From Aphodousia faecalis (GTDB lineage: Bacteria; Pseudomonadota; Gammaproteobacteria; Burkholderiales; Burkholderiaceae_F): a stretch of 13,570 nt of DNA. A program made the position numbers and the translations under genes. Shown one piece after another: positions 6,449-13,570 of the stretch (position 1 is the stretch's first letter; every line of letters starts with the position of its first letter). Where the stretch lies: assembly GCA_018712705.1 (NCBI GenBank), contig DVGM01000050.1, positions 1 through 13,570 of the forward strand, read 5' to 3'. The notes below the pieces were generated by a model. It was not told the origin of the DNA. It ran no database searches and saw only the letters and a program-made list of their open reading frames with translations.

Positions 6449-7306
6449 TCAGATGATGACTTGACCTTTATAGTGCAGCCATTTTTCTTCGATACGCTGC
6501 CCCATGTGCGTCATGGTGGTCTCCGCAATACCGATACCTGCTGCGTACATCACCTTTTCTTGTTCAGCCATACGCAGGGCTTCCTGACAGTCAAAAGCGG
6601 CAAATTCCGACACTTCTCCGTCACGGTTTTCGAATCTCACACCTTCTTTAAGACGGCCCTCGTAATTTCGAACCACTTCTCTTAAGTAACCTTCCGGTAC
6701 CGGCATTTCCTGCACAAAGCGGGCCGATTCAACAACCGTGAGATCATCGGCGCTTAATCCCGCTTCCTCAAAAAGCTCACGGTAAAGCGCATGTTCGGGT
6801 TCTTCGCTTGCCTTAACGAGGCCCGCAGCCAAACTGTCCCAAAGGCCACCGCCGATCACTTTGCCCGGACGGCGGCGAGCCAATACCGTACGACCCTCTT
6901 TATCGTAGGCCGTAAGGCGGATAGACGTTGTCATCAACCCCAACTTTCTGCAAAGAAGGCGAGGCGCTTGGCAAAACACGCCGTCGTAAACCGTTGCGCG
7001 AACATCGACGAGTTCACCGACATCTTCAGGCAGCTCACCCAATTCAGCCAAAATTCTGGCCGCTTTTTGCATGGCCGCCGTGCGTGCCGTAACCGATGAG
7101 CAATTTTCATCGGTCAAATAGAGGCTATCCATCAAACGAAAGTCACTTGTTGCTCCGGCAAGCTTCATCGCAAGTGTTTTTTTCACGCAACCGATAATTT
7201 CCTTACCGGCACGGAAACGCACATAGTCCGACGGAACAGGCTGCGTTACCCTCGCCTTCAATACCTCATAGGTCGCATATACCGATTGGGCAGTGACTTC
7301 ACTCAT
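6449..7306 (-). CDS. Nudix hydrolase of the thiamine-pyrophosphokinase-associated (Tnr3/DUF4743-like) type
   Basis: This predicted 285-residue protein has an N-terminal region of about 120 residues and a C-terminal Nudix fold. The Nudix box is perfect: G162, E168 and REL-FEEAGL (176-184) fit GX5EX7REUXEEXGU. Upstream lies LARRRPGKVIGGGLWDSLAAG, with the box beginning in that glycine-rich stretch. The layout resembles proteins related to the Nudix part of yeast Tnr3, some of which act on oxidised thiamine diphosphate; that substrate is only a family inference. The start is ATG 7306, preceded by AGGAGG with seven bases between; a TTG at 7312 lies too close to that site. It starts 27 bases after the lysS stop, so it is probably the last gene of the prfB-lysS unit, and it ends at the bidirectional terminator. 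Confidence 0.85.
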   Translation of the reverse strand: MSEVTAQSVYATYEVLKARVTQPVPSDYVRFRAGKEIIGCVKKTLAMKLAGATSDFRLMDSLYLTDENCSSVTARTAAMQKAARILAELGELPEDVGELVDVRATVYDGVFCQAPRLLCRKLGLMTTSIRLTAYDKEGRTVLARRRPGKVIGGGLWDSLAAGLVKASEEPEHALYRELFEEAGLSADDLTVVESARFVQEMPVPEGYLREVVRNYEGRLKEGVRFENRDGEVSEFAAFDCQEALRMAEQEKVMYAAGIGIAETTMTHMGQRIEEKWLHYKGQVII

Positions 7307-7333
7307 TTTCAAGCCTCCTATTTTTGCTCACTC

Positions 7334-8851
7334 TTAGGCTTCAGGACGCATATGCGGGAAGAGCAACACGTCACGGATACTGGCAGCATCCGTCAAAAGC
7401 ATCACAAAGCGGTCAATACCGATACCGCAGCCGCCAGTCGGGGGAAGACCGAATTCCAACGCGCGGATGTAGTCGGCGTCGTAATACATGGCTTCATCAT
7501 CGCCGTGAGCCTTAGCATCGGCCTGAGCCTTAAAGCGGGCGGCTTGGTCTTCCGGGTCATTCAATTCAGAGAAGCCGTTAGCGGTTTCACGACCGGCGAT
7601 ATAAAGCTCAAAGCGTTCCGTGAGTTCAGGATTGGTATCCGATGCACGAGCCAAGGGCGAAATTTCGACCGGGTAGTCAACGATAAAGGTCGGATCGATG
7701 AGCTTGGATTCAGCCACGGCTTCAAACAAAGCCATTTCCAGGGCTCCGCGGCCCACGTAATCGGGTTGCGGTTCGCCCAAACGCTTCAATTCACTGCGCA
7801 GGAATGCTTCATCGTCAATCTTGTCATCGGTGTATTGGGGAGCATACTTTTGAATTGCCTGACGCGGGGTCAGGCGGTCAAAGGGCTTGCCCAAATCAAT
7901 ATCGTGGCCTTGATAGTGAACCATCGTCGAACCATTAACTTCCTGAGCGACATGACGCAAGATCGATTCCGTGAAATCCATCTGATCCTTGTACGTCCAA
8001 TACGTCGCATAGAATTCCATCATCGTGAATTCAGGATTGTGACGAATGGACAAACCTTCGTTGCGGAAGTTGCGGTTTAATTCAAAGACGCGTTCAAAGC
8101 CGCCGACCACGAGACGCTTCAAATAAAGTTCCGGCGCAATACGCAAGTACATGTCCATATCGAGCGCGTTGTGGTGCGTGATGAAGGGCTTGGCATTGGC
8201 GCCGCCCGGAATCGGGTGCAACATCGGCGTTTCCACTTCCATGAAGCGGTTAGCCAACATATAGTTGCGGATGCAGGTAATGATCTTGCTGCGCTTGATA
8301 AAGCGAGCGCGGCTATCTTCATTCATGATGAGATCAAGATAGCGCTGACGGTAGCAGATTTCCTGGTCAGACAAACCACGGAACTTTTCAGCTAGCGGAC
8401 GAACGGCTTTGCTCATCAAACGAACCTTATGGACTCGAACGGAGAGTTCACCGCGCTTAGTCTTAAAGACCGTGCCTTCAGCAGCCACGATATCACCGAT
8501 ATCCATGGTCTTGAATTCGTCATAGGCTTCTTGGCCTACTTCAGAGGGCGAAAGGAAGTACTGCATCGTACCCGTGCAATCACGAACCGTAGCAAAGGCG
8601 GCCTTACCCATAACACGCTTGAGCATCATACGGCCGGAAACCGCCACTTGATGGGCTTCGGCTTCGAGTTCTTCGGCGCTCTTTTCGCCGTAAGCCGCAC
8701 GGATATCACCGAACAAATCCTTTCTGACAAAGTCATTGGGATAAGCGTGCCCCGTTTCACGCCACTTGGCGACCTTAGCGCGGCGCTCTGCGATGATATG
8801 GTTTTCATCTTCGGCCGCAACAGCGGCTTCCTGAACCTTGTTTTCTGCCAT
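7334..8851 (-). CDS. lysS: Lysine--tRNA ligase, class II (LysRS)
   Basis: LysS charges tRNA-Lys with lysine in the cytosol. The 505 residues match the usual bacterial length. An N-terminal OB-fold anticodon-binding domain (about 66-146, with VSGRMMLKRVMGKAAF) leads to the class II catalytic core. Motif 1 lies around FMEVETPMLHPIPGGANAKPF (203-223). Motif 2 is FRNEG (262-266) through RHNPEFTMMEFY (270-281). Motif 3 is GGCGIGIDRFVML (473-485). The ATG at 8851 has AAGGA seven bases upstream. It begins 30 bases after the prfB stop; prfB-lysS is a pairing conserved in many proteobacteria, including E. coli. No sign of damage is visible. Confidence 0.98.
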   Translation of the reverse strand: MAENKVQEAAVAAEDENHIIAERRAKVAKWRETGHAYPNDFVRKDLFGDIRAAYGEKSAEELEAEAHQVAVSGRMMLKRVMGKAAFATVRDCTGTMQYFLSPSEVGQEAYDEFKTMDIGDIVAAEGTVFKTKRGELSVRVHKVRLMSKAVRPLAEKFRGLSDQEICYRQRYLDLIMNEDSRARFIKRSKIITCIRNYMLANRFMEVETPMLHPIPGGANAKPFITHHNALDMDMYLRIAPELYLKRLVVGGFERVFELNRNFRNEGLSIRHNPEFTMMEFYATYWTYKDQMDFTESILRHVAQEVNGSTMVHYQGHDIDLGKPFDRLTPRQAIQKYAPQYTDDKIDDEAFLRSELKRLGEPQPDYVGRGALEMALFEAVAESKLIDPTFIVDYPVEISPLARASDTNPELTERFELYIAGRETANGFSELNDPEDQAARFKAQADAKAHGDDEAMYYDADYIRALEFGLPPTGGCGIGIDRFVMLLTDAASIRDVLLFPHMRPEA

Positions 8852-8881
8852 TTTTTTGTCCTTTTTACTTTCGCGCCTAGC

Positions 8882-9986
8882 TTAGACGCCTTGCTTGAGG
8901 CTAGCCTCAATAAATTGATCAAGATCGCCGTCCAACACAGCCTGCGTGTTGCCGGTTTCCACATTAGTTCTTAAATCCTTCACTCGTGACTGATCGAGCA
9001 CATAAGAGCGAATCTGGTGTCCCCAGGCGATATCGCTCTTGGCATCTTCGGTCTGCTGCTGCACCTCACGACGCTTGCGCATTTCCGCTTCATAGAGCTT
9101 TGCCTTCAATTGACTCATGGCCTGCTCTTTGTTGCGGTGTTGGCTTCGGTCATTTTGACACACCGTCACAATGCCTGTCGGGATATGCGTGATGCGAACA
9201 GCCGATTCGGTCTTTTGAATATGCTGACCGCCGGCGCCGGAGGCGCGGAAAACGTCCACGCGCAAATCGGCCGGATTGATTTCCACTTCAAAACTATCGT
9301 CGATTTCAGGATAAACGTAGACGCTCGCAAAAGAGGTATGACGACGAGCATTGGCATCGAAGGGGCTTTTTCTCACCAAACGGTGCACGCCCGTTTCCGT
9401 GCGAAGCATCCCGTAAGCGTAATCACCCTGAATATAAATCGTGCAGCCCTTGATACCAGCCACTTCCCCTTCGGTTTCTTCCTGCAATTCAACCGTAAAG
9501 CCTTTTCGCTCACCGTAGTGCAGGTACATGCGCTCGAGCATGCTCGCCCAATCTTGAGCTTCGGTGCCGCCGGCGCCCGCCTGAATTTCCAAATAGCAGT
9601 TGGCAGAATCCATCGGCTGATTAAACATCCGCTGGAATTCCAATTTTTCAACAGATTTTTCTAACTCGAAAACGTCTCCGCCCACCGCTTCAACGGTCGG
9701 ATAATCTTCTTCGGCCATGGATAACTCGAAGAGTTCGGCCGCGTCATTGACACCGGCTGTAAGCGTTTTGAAAGCGCCCACCGTGTCATCGAGACGTTTT
9801 TTTTCTTTACTGACTTTTTGCGCGTTTTCCGGATTGTCCCAAAGCGCGGGATTTTCCATTTCGCGATTGACTTCTTCTAACCGGCGTTCCTGTCGGTCGA
9901 TGTCAAAGATACCCCCTCAGCTCAACCAATCGAGCTGTGAGGTCAGAGATCCTGGCCTCAATTTGGTTTATACGCTCAGCGTCCAT
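8882..9986 (-). CDS. prfB: Peptide chain release factor 2 (RF2), expressed by +1 programmed frameshift
   Basis: RF2 ends translation at UGA and UAA. The gene is read as 9986-9906 (27 codons, ending in CTT) and then, after a +1 shift that skips base 9905, as 9904-8882 (340 codons plus stop). The total is 367 residues, against 365 in E. coli. The stop-codon-reading tripeptide SPF lies at 207-209 and the peptidyl-transfer GGQ at 252-254. The residue matching E. coli position 246 is Ala; the less active K-12 protein has Thr there. The true start, ATG 9986, has AAGGGA just upstream. The Met codon at 9859, which opens the long uninterrupted frame, is internal. A promoter lies at 10023-10050, and lysS follows 30 bases downstream. 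If the nearby ArfA-like protein is real, RF2 would be its partner. Confidence 0.97.
9902..9917 (-). promoter_or_regulatory. RF2 +1 programmed frameshift site
   Basis: Read on the minus strand, AGGGGG (9917-9912) is an internal Shine-Dalgarno sequence, followed by TAT, the slippery codon CTT (9908-9906) and the in-frame stop TGA-C (9905-9902). This is the canonical RF2 autoregulatory element: scarce RF2 makes the UGA slow to be read, and the ribosome slips +1. Confidence 0.97.
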
Positions 9987-10022
9987 ATTTCCCTTGAAGA
10001 AATAAAAGTGTTGAAATGTTTG

Positions 10023-10050
10023 ATTATAAAGAAATTACAGGTTCTTTGAA
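10023..10050 (-). promoter_or_regulatory. prfB: Promoter of prfB (and probably lysS and the Nudix gene)
   Basis: On the minus strand, TTCAAA (10050-10045; 4 of 6 matches to the -35 consensus) and a perfect TATAAT (10028-10023) are 16 bases apart. Transcription would start near 10016, giving a leader of about 30 bases before the prfB ATG. The site overlaps the last codons and stop of the spermidine-synthase-like gene, so prfB need not depend on read-through. Confidence 0.65.
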
Positions 10051-10800
10051 CGTAGGATTAAGCGCTTTGAGCCCATTAACCCAACGAATGCATCCAAGCT
10101 GCCATCGAGCTCGAAGCATTTGGGCGCGCTCGTAGAGTTCATCAACGGTGGTCTCAAGCTTGTCACCAGCAAAAGCCAATACCACCCGATTGCCCTCGTC
10201 AATTTCCGGCATAACGAGTGTACGGCCGGCGAAAGCTTCGTTAATGGCTTCAAAACTTTTATCAAAACGACTGCCGAAAAGATTAAAACTGGCAACCGAT
10301 CCTTTTTTATTCATCGCACGGCGACACAAACGGTAAAAGTCCACGTCATCGTAAACCGGTCCACGCGCTTGTTCGTCATAAATATCCACCTGCAGCCAGT
10401 CACAAGGATTAAAGTCCTTACGGGCCGCGATGAATTCTTTCGCATCGGCCAAATGAATGTCGAGCCGATCATCGGGCATCGGACATTTAAACCATTGCTG
10501 AGCACTCATCACGACATTGGGTGAAATCTCCGCCACATCAATCCGAGCCTTCGTGTATTTCCAACAAAATTTGGTAAGCGACGCTGCCCCCAAGCCCAAT
10601 TGAACAATCTGACCTGGTTCTGGGTAGAAAAGCCCGCAGGCCATCATTTGTCTCGGGTATTCCAATACTAATTCAAAAGGTCGCCCGACTTTCATGGCGC
10701 CCTGAATCCAAGGCGAACCAAAATGCAGGTAACGAAAGCCTTCCTCTTCGGAGAAAAAGAGATTGGGACAGGGATCGGTGTCGTGACGGTGTTTTTTCAT
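10024..10800 (-). CDS. Spermidine-synthase-like protein (SpeE-type aminopropyltransferase/methyltransferase fold)
   Basis: The 258-residue protein has a Rossmann-type fold of the spermidine synthase family. The nucleotide-binding loop is VQLGLGAASLTK (66-77), the second-strand acidic residue is Glu91 (DVAEISP), an Asp-Ala pair follows at 119-120, and VDIYDEQARGP (138-148) resembles the catalytic D-x-x-D-x-x-GP region of SpeE. The N-terminal stretch YLHFGSPWIQGAMK (24-37) corresponds to the substrate-side hairpin. It is slightly shorter than E. coli SpeE (288), and no speD is adjacent. True spermidine synthase activity is therefore uncertain; many relatives of this size have no tested function. 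The chosen ATG (10800) lacks a clear Shine-Dalgarno. TAAAAT on the minus strand (10833-10828) may be its -10. prfB starts 37 bases downstream on the same strand. Confidence 0.78.
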   Translation of the reverse strand: MKKHRHDTDPCPNLFFSEEEGFRYLHFGSPWIQGAMKVGRPFELVLEYPRQMMACGLFYPEPGQIVQLGLGAASLTKFCWKYTKARIDVAEISPNVVMSAQQWFKCPMPDDRLDIHLADAKEFIAARKDFNPCDWLQVDIYDEQARGPVYDDVDFYRLCRRAMNKKGSVASFNLFGSRFDKSFEAINEAFAGRTLVMPEIDEGNRVVLAFAGDKLETTVDELYERAQMLRARWQLGCIRWVNGLKALNPTFKEPVISL

Positions 10801-10973
10801 GGCAAGGCAGATAAAAATTTTTGCATTATTTTAGCGCCGAACGCCTAATTTACAGGCAGTTCATAGCATAACGATAAGAAAATAATTTTGATTTTTCTCA
10901 TCAATTTTTACCGACTGCCCCCGATAGAATCAATGCCCTTTGTATAACCTCCCACTAAATGAAAGGATAAGAA

Positions 10974-13216
10974 GTGGCTGCTATCCAAAACCACCTCCTC
11001 TCTTTTAGCGTGCTGGCTCTTCTCAATGCTCATCTACCGGCGAGCCTTGCTCACACGCTCCTCAATCTTTCTTCCAAACAACTGACAATCCACGACTTCA
11101 CCGACTACGACGGCGTTTTTGTCTATAAAGACATTGAAGGCGATGCAACCCTTGCAACCGATGGAATCGTCAGGCTTGAATTTGAAAACCATTCGGCAAT
11201 AAGCTCGGAAGATGAATGGATAGAAACTGTCTTTTTTCGCCAAAGCGGCGGCAAACTCAATTCGGGTAATTCATTGTCCATTGAGCTTAAAGCTCAAAAT
11301 GTTCAATCAGCCGTAGGCATGGAAAGTAATTTTATTGACGGCTTTATTGCCCAAAATTCCCACCATTTAAACCTCTCCCTTAACGCTTCCTCGACAACAC
11401 AAACACTGGAAAATGCCGTGACTTTGGCTATCAACGACAGTGTTTTGACAAATGAGCAATTGCCTGAAGTCATTGACATCAAACTGCAAACTCAGGGACT
11501 GGCTGATGATGCGATCGCCAATGCCATGCAAGTGTCAGAGTCAACCGTAAACTACAAAGGAACGTTGCGATTATCCGCCCAAGATCTCGATCAAAATGAC
11601 CGTGTCTATGCGTTAAGACTTTATGGCAGTCAATTTCATTTTGAAAGTCTGGGAAACTCTGTCATCAAAGGCGATGTACGACTAAACCAAAACTCAAAAC
11701 TTTACCTTAACCTATCTCATGCGAGCGATCTTTTTGAAGGGCGCATCGTCAATTCCGAATACGAAAGTGCTCAGTCTCATATTGTGCTTTCTTCATCGGC
11801 TAAATGGATCACGCATGGTGATAACGCTCTTAACCGGTTTGACTGGAAAAAAGACGGCATCCTCGACTTAACCCATGCGCAAGACACTGTTCGGATCAAT
11901 AACCATAACCTCAATAGCGACTGCACCTCAACCACTCAGATTGAGGACGGTGCTATTTTGCGTGTGAATATCCGAGATTCCGACATTGGCTCCAATCACT
12001 ATAAACTCGCGTTAGGCGAGTCTCCCCTATTACTTCTGACGGCTCTCGCGTTTTCGTCGAAATCATTGATTCACGAACCGATAAAACGACCGATGAAATC
12101 AATGTAGGCCTGATTTCGGTTGAAAATGTTGACGACAGTCACAGTAAGTTTTTTGCCGAAGCTTTGCCTTCTTATTACGAAACGGCGCTCGGCTCCTTTA
12201 AAACTCAAGGAGCGATCGGCACAGACGGTCGTGACGGTTTTGTGATCACCTCCATGGTGACAGACCGCATTGGCGCATCCGGCCTCGTAAAAAATATTCT
12301 GGATTTCACCTCAGGCGCAACCGTTACCCATGAGCAAAACGCCGATCGGGTTTTCTCCGCCGTCAGCGATCGTCTCTCACAAAGCCAAAATCGAGGTCTC
12401 TGGACAGATGTCAGAATTCAGGAGACCGAACTTAATCTTGACCACCGCTCTCGCTCTCATCGCATTGACACAAAGGCCTTAACCCTTGGCTATGACCGAA
12501 ATGTCAAACTGCCGGTTATGAACGATGGAATCGCCGGTCTTTGGCTCTCACACAGCCAAACCGATTCCGATTTAGAGGCGGCAAGTGGAGAAATTAATGA
12601 AACCGCTTTCGGTTTTTATCTTCACGGTATTACAGAGGACAATTACCGATTAATCCTTCTGGGGCATTATGGGGTTGGGGACCATTCGATCACGTCCGAC
12701 GGTGTTTTTGGCACGGATCTAATCCGAAAACGCTCCCACTTTAAAGAGGATACTCAAACCTATGGCGTTGGACTTTATTTCGGATTCGTTCATCCGGAAC
12801 TCTCCAATGAATGGTTTTTTGAACCGTTTGTAAGCGGCTACACCTATTGGATAAAAAGAGATCCCACCAACACATTTGAAGGCGTCTCTTTTCAAACAGA
12901 AAAGGAGCATCAATCCATCACGAAGATTGGTGTCACGGCCGGCCACCGGATAACGGGCAGCGCTCCCCTTTCGCTTTACGCCCAAGCTGCTTGGGTTCAC
13001 CGCTTTGGTCAATCCATGACCCTTGAAGGACAAGAAAATGGCAATGCTGAAACCTTCAAGACGGAGAATCTGCAGGAGTCCTGGGGGTATCTGAAACTTT
13101 CCGGTCAATGGCAAATAGACCGACAGTTCGCCATCGGCGCACAGGCTTCAGCGTTTGCTTCAAAGGTAGTCAAACCAAAGTACGAAATCGGAATTAACGG
13201 CAGTTACCTGTTCTAG
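10974..13216 (+). pseudogene. Autotransporter (type Va) split by a frameshift
   Basis: This surface protein would be exported by Sec and then thread its passenger through its own outer-membrane barrel. The first frame (10974-12107, 377 codons) opens with GTG behind AAGGA at a six-base spacing. It begins with a hydrophobic signal-like segment (1-26, ending PASLA), though without the usual Lys/Arg, then a Ser/Asn-rich passenger of beta-solenoid type. Near 12024-12027 the frame goes wrong: the protein continues in the -1 frame as PITSDGSRVFVEI onwards to TAG at 13214-13216. That frame holds the autotransporter barrel (about 12395-13213, 273 residues, from RGLWTDV), ending in the typical aromatic C-terminus GSYLF. 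Restoring one C to CCCC (12024-12027) would give one 747-residue protein. As it stands, the passenger is truncated and unanchored. A sequencing indel is the main alternative. Confidence 0.82.
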
Positions 13217-13254
13217 AGACAATTCAGGGGGCCGGAGCCCGTTATGAAAAACCT

Positions 13255-13308
13255 ACCTGAGACTGACTAGCTATACTCAAAATACCTACTCAGTCTCAGG
13301 TTTTTCTT
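13255..13308. terminator. Long hairpin with T tract between the autotransporter and tnpB 3' ends
   Basis: ACCTGAGACTGA (13255-13266) pairs perfectly with TCAGTCTCAGGT (13290-13301) around a 23-base loop. TTTTTCTT follows on the plus strand (13301-13308). On the minus strand the second arm is followed, after a short gap, by GGTTTTTC. It can end both converging transcripts. The long loop is unusual for a terminator, so it may instead be a subterminal hairpin of the IS element. Confidence 0.65.
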
Positions 13309-13570
13309 CCTCCATCATCGAGATCAGTTTCACTTCAGATCACTCCGAAGCCAGCGCTCATCCCTCACCGAAAAACTCTCTTGCGAGAATCGTTTCAGGC
13401 CCACCTGAGGTTACGTCCCGAGTTTTCCCCTCTTCTTGGCAGGCAAAGGCGTTCACCGTGTAACTCACGGCACCGCCGGACTCATTAAAATCAGCCCGGC
13501 CGCTCGGTATATCTTCTTAAATTGATCGCCGCATTGAAGTCTCGATCCTTGATCTCTGCCCCACAATGCG
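13309..13570 (-). mobile_element. 3' part of an IS200/IS605-family element (ends not located)
   Basis: The element is inferred only from the tnpB remnant. Its right end should lie just past the tnpB stop, between about 13217 and 13357, possibly including the hairpin at 13255-13301. IS200/IS605 elements have no inverted terminal repeats or target duplications to define the edge. No tnpA is seen in the window. Confidence 0.45.
13358..13570 (-). pseudogene. tnpB: TnpB (IS200/IS605 OrfB-type) C-terminus, frame-disrupted, runs off right edge
   Basis: TnpB is the RNA-guided nuclease of IS200/IS605-family elements. From the right edge the minus strand reads HCGAEIKDRDFNAAINL and then RRYTERPG before a TGA (13493-13491). 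This contains the second half of the CxxCG zinc finger and the RuvC-III signature D-x-N-A-A-x-N. The next frame then carries ADFNESGGAVSYTVNAFAC followed by QEEGKTRDV and on to a TGA at 13360-13358. The AFACxEEG pattern is typical of TnpB C-termini. The simplest reading is one extra G in GGG at about 13494-13498. A further frame change may follow, since the third frame gives LKRFSQESFSVRDERWLRSD to about 13330. The gene is probably decayed here. Most of it lies beyond the window, so its other catalytic residues cannot be judged. Confidence 0.75.

Noticed and set aside
7307..7312. TTG start for the Nudix gene at 7312
   Set aside because: It is one base from AGGAGG. The ATG at 7306 is spaced seven bases from it.
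12018..12030. Programmed -1 frameshift joining the two autotransporter frames
   Set aside because: TCT CCC CTA does not fit the X-XXY-YYZ slippery pattern, and I saw no stimulatory hairpin just downstream.
12164..13216. Separate barrel-only gene starting at TTG 12164
   Set aside because: The same frame stays open upstream to about 12005 and encodes linker sequence continuous with the passenger. The TTG has no ribosome-binding site, so this is the second half of a frameshifted gene.
1..13570. CRISPR array, prophage or toxin-antitoxin module
   Set aside because: No regularly spaced repeats, integrase, phage structural genes or recognisable toxin pair were seen anywhere in the window.

Overview
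The window looks like chromosomal DNA from a host-associated, probably anaerobic betaproteobacterium, possibly Sutterellaceae-like. The lineage call is an inference. It rests on two DcuC-family dicarboxylate carriers, a prfB-lysS pair with the classic RF2 frameshift site, an ArfA-like small protein and a classical autotransporter. No 16S or other decisive marker is present.

Layout, left to right. (1) The 3' part of a DcuC-family carrier (1-822, +) ends in a strong terminator. (2) A stand-alone gene for a tandem AAA+ ATPase (960-3122, +) has a perfect 17-bp palindrome upstream. (3) A tRNA-Glu(CTC) gene (3273-3347, +) converges on rtcB (3392-4588, -) across a shared hairpin. (4) rtcB is divergent from a small basic protein resembling the ribosome-rescue factor ArfA (4751-4912, +). 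The gap between them holds a 21-bp direct repeat with two mismatches. (5) A complete, codon-optimised DcuC paralogue (5065-6333, +) has an operator-like inverted repeat at its promoter and ends in two hairpins, the second bidirectional. (6) A minus-strand cluster reads from right to left: spermidine-synthase-like gene (10800-10024), prfB (9986-8882, with +1 programmed frameshift), lysS (8851-7334) and a Nudix gene (7306-6449). A good promoter for prfB overlaps the end of the spermidine-synthase-like gene. (7) An autotransporter gene (10974-13216, +) is broken by a single-base frameshift between passenger and barrel. (8) A hairpin separates it from the 3' end of a frame-disrupted tnpB (IS200/IS605 family, -), which runs off the right edge.

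How the genes relate. The two DcuC proteins probably exchange C4-dicarboxylates such as fumarate and succinate in anaerobic respiration. Much of the rest concerns translation and RNA upkeep: tRNA-Glu, RtcB (RNA ligase), an ArfA-like rescue factor, RF2 (the partner that ArfA recruits in E. coli) and LysRS. The right end is accessory in character: a decayed surface protein beside a decayed mobile element.

I did not find a clear new defence or mobile system. The best leads are the ArfA-like protein with its shared regulatory region, the tandem AAA+ ATPase with its palindrome, the atypical tRNA-Glu, and the two frame-broken genes at the right end.
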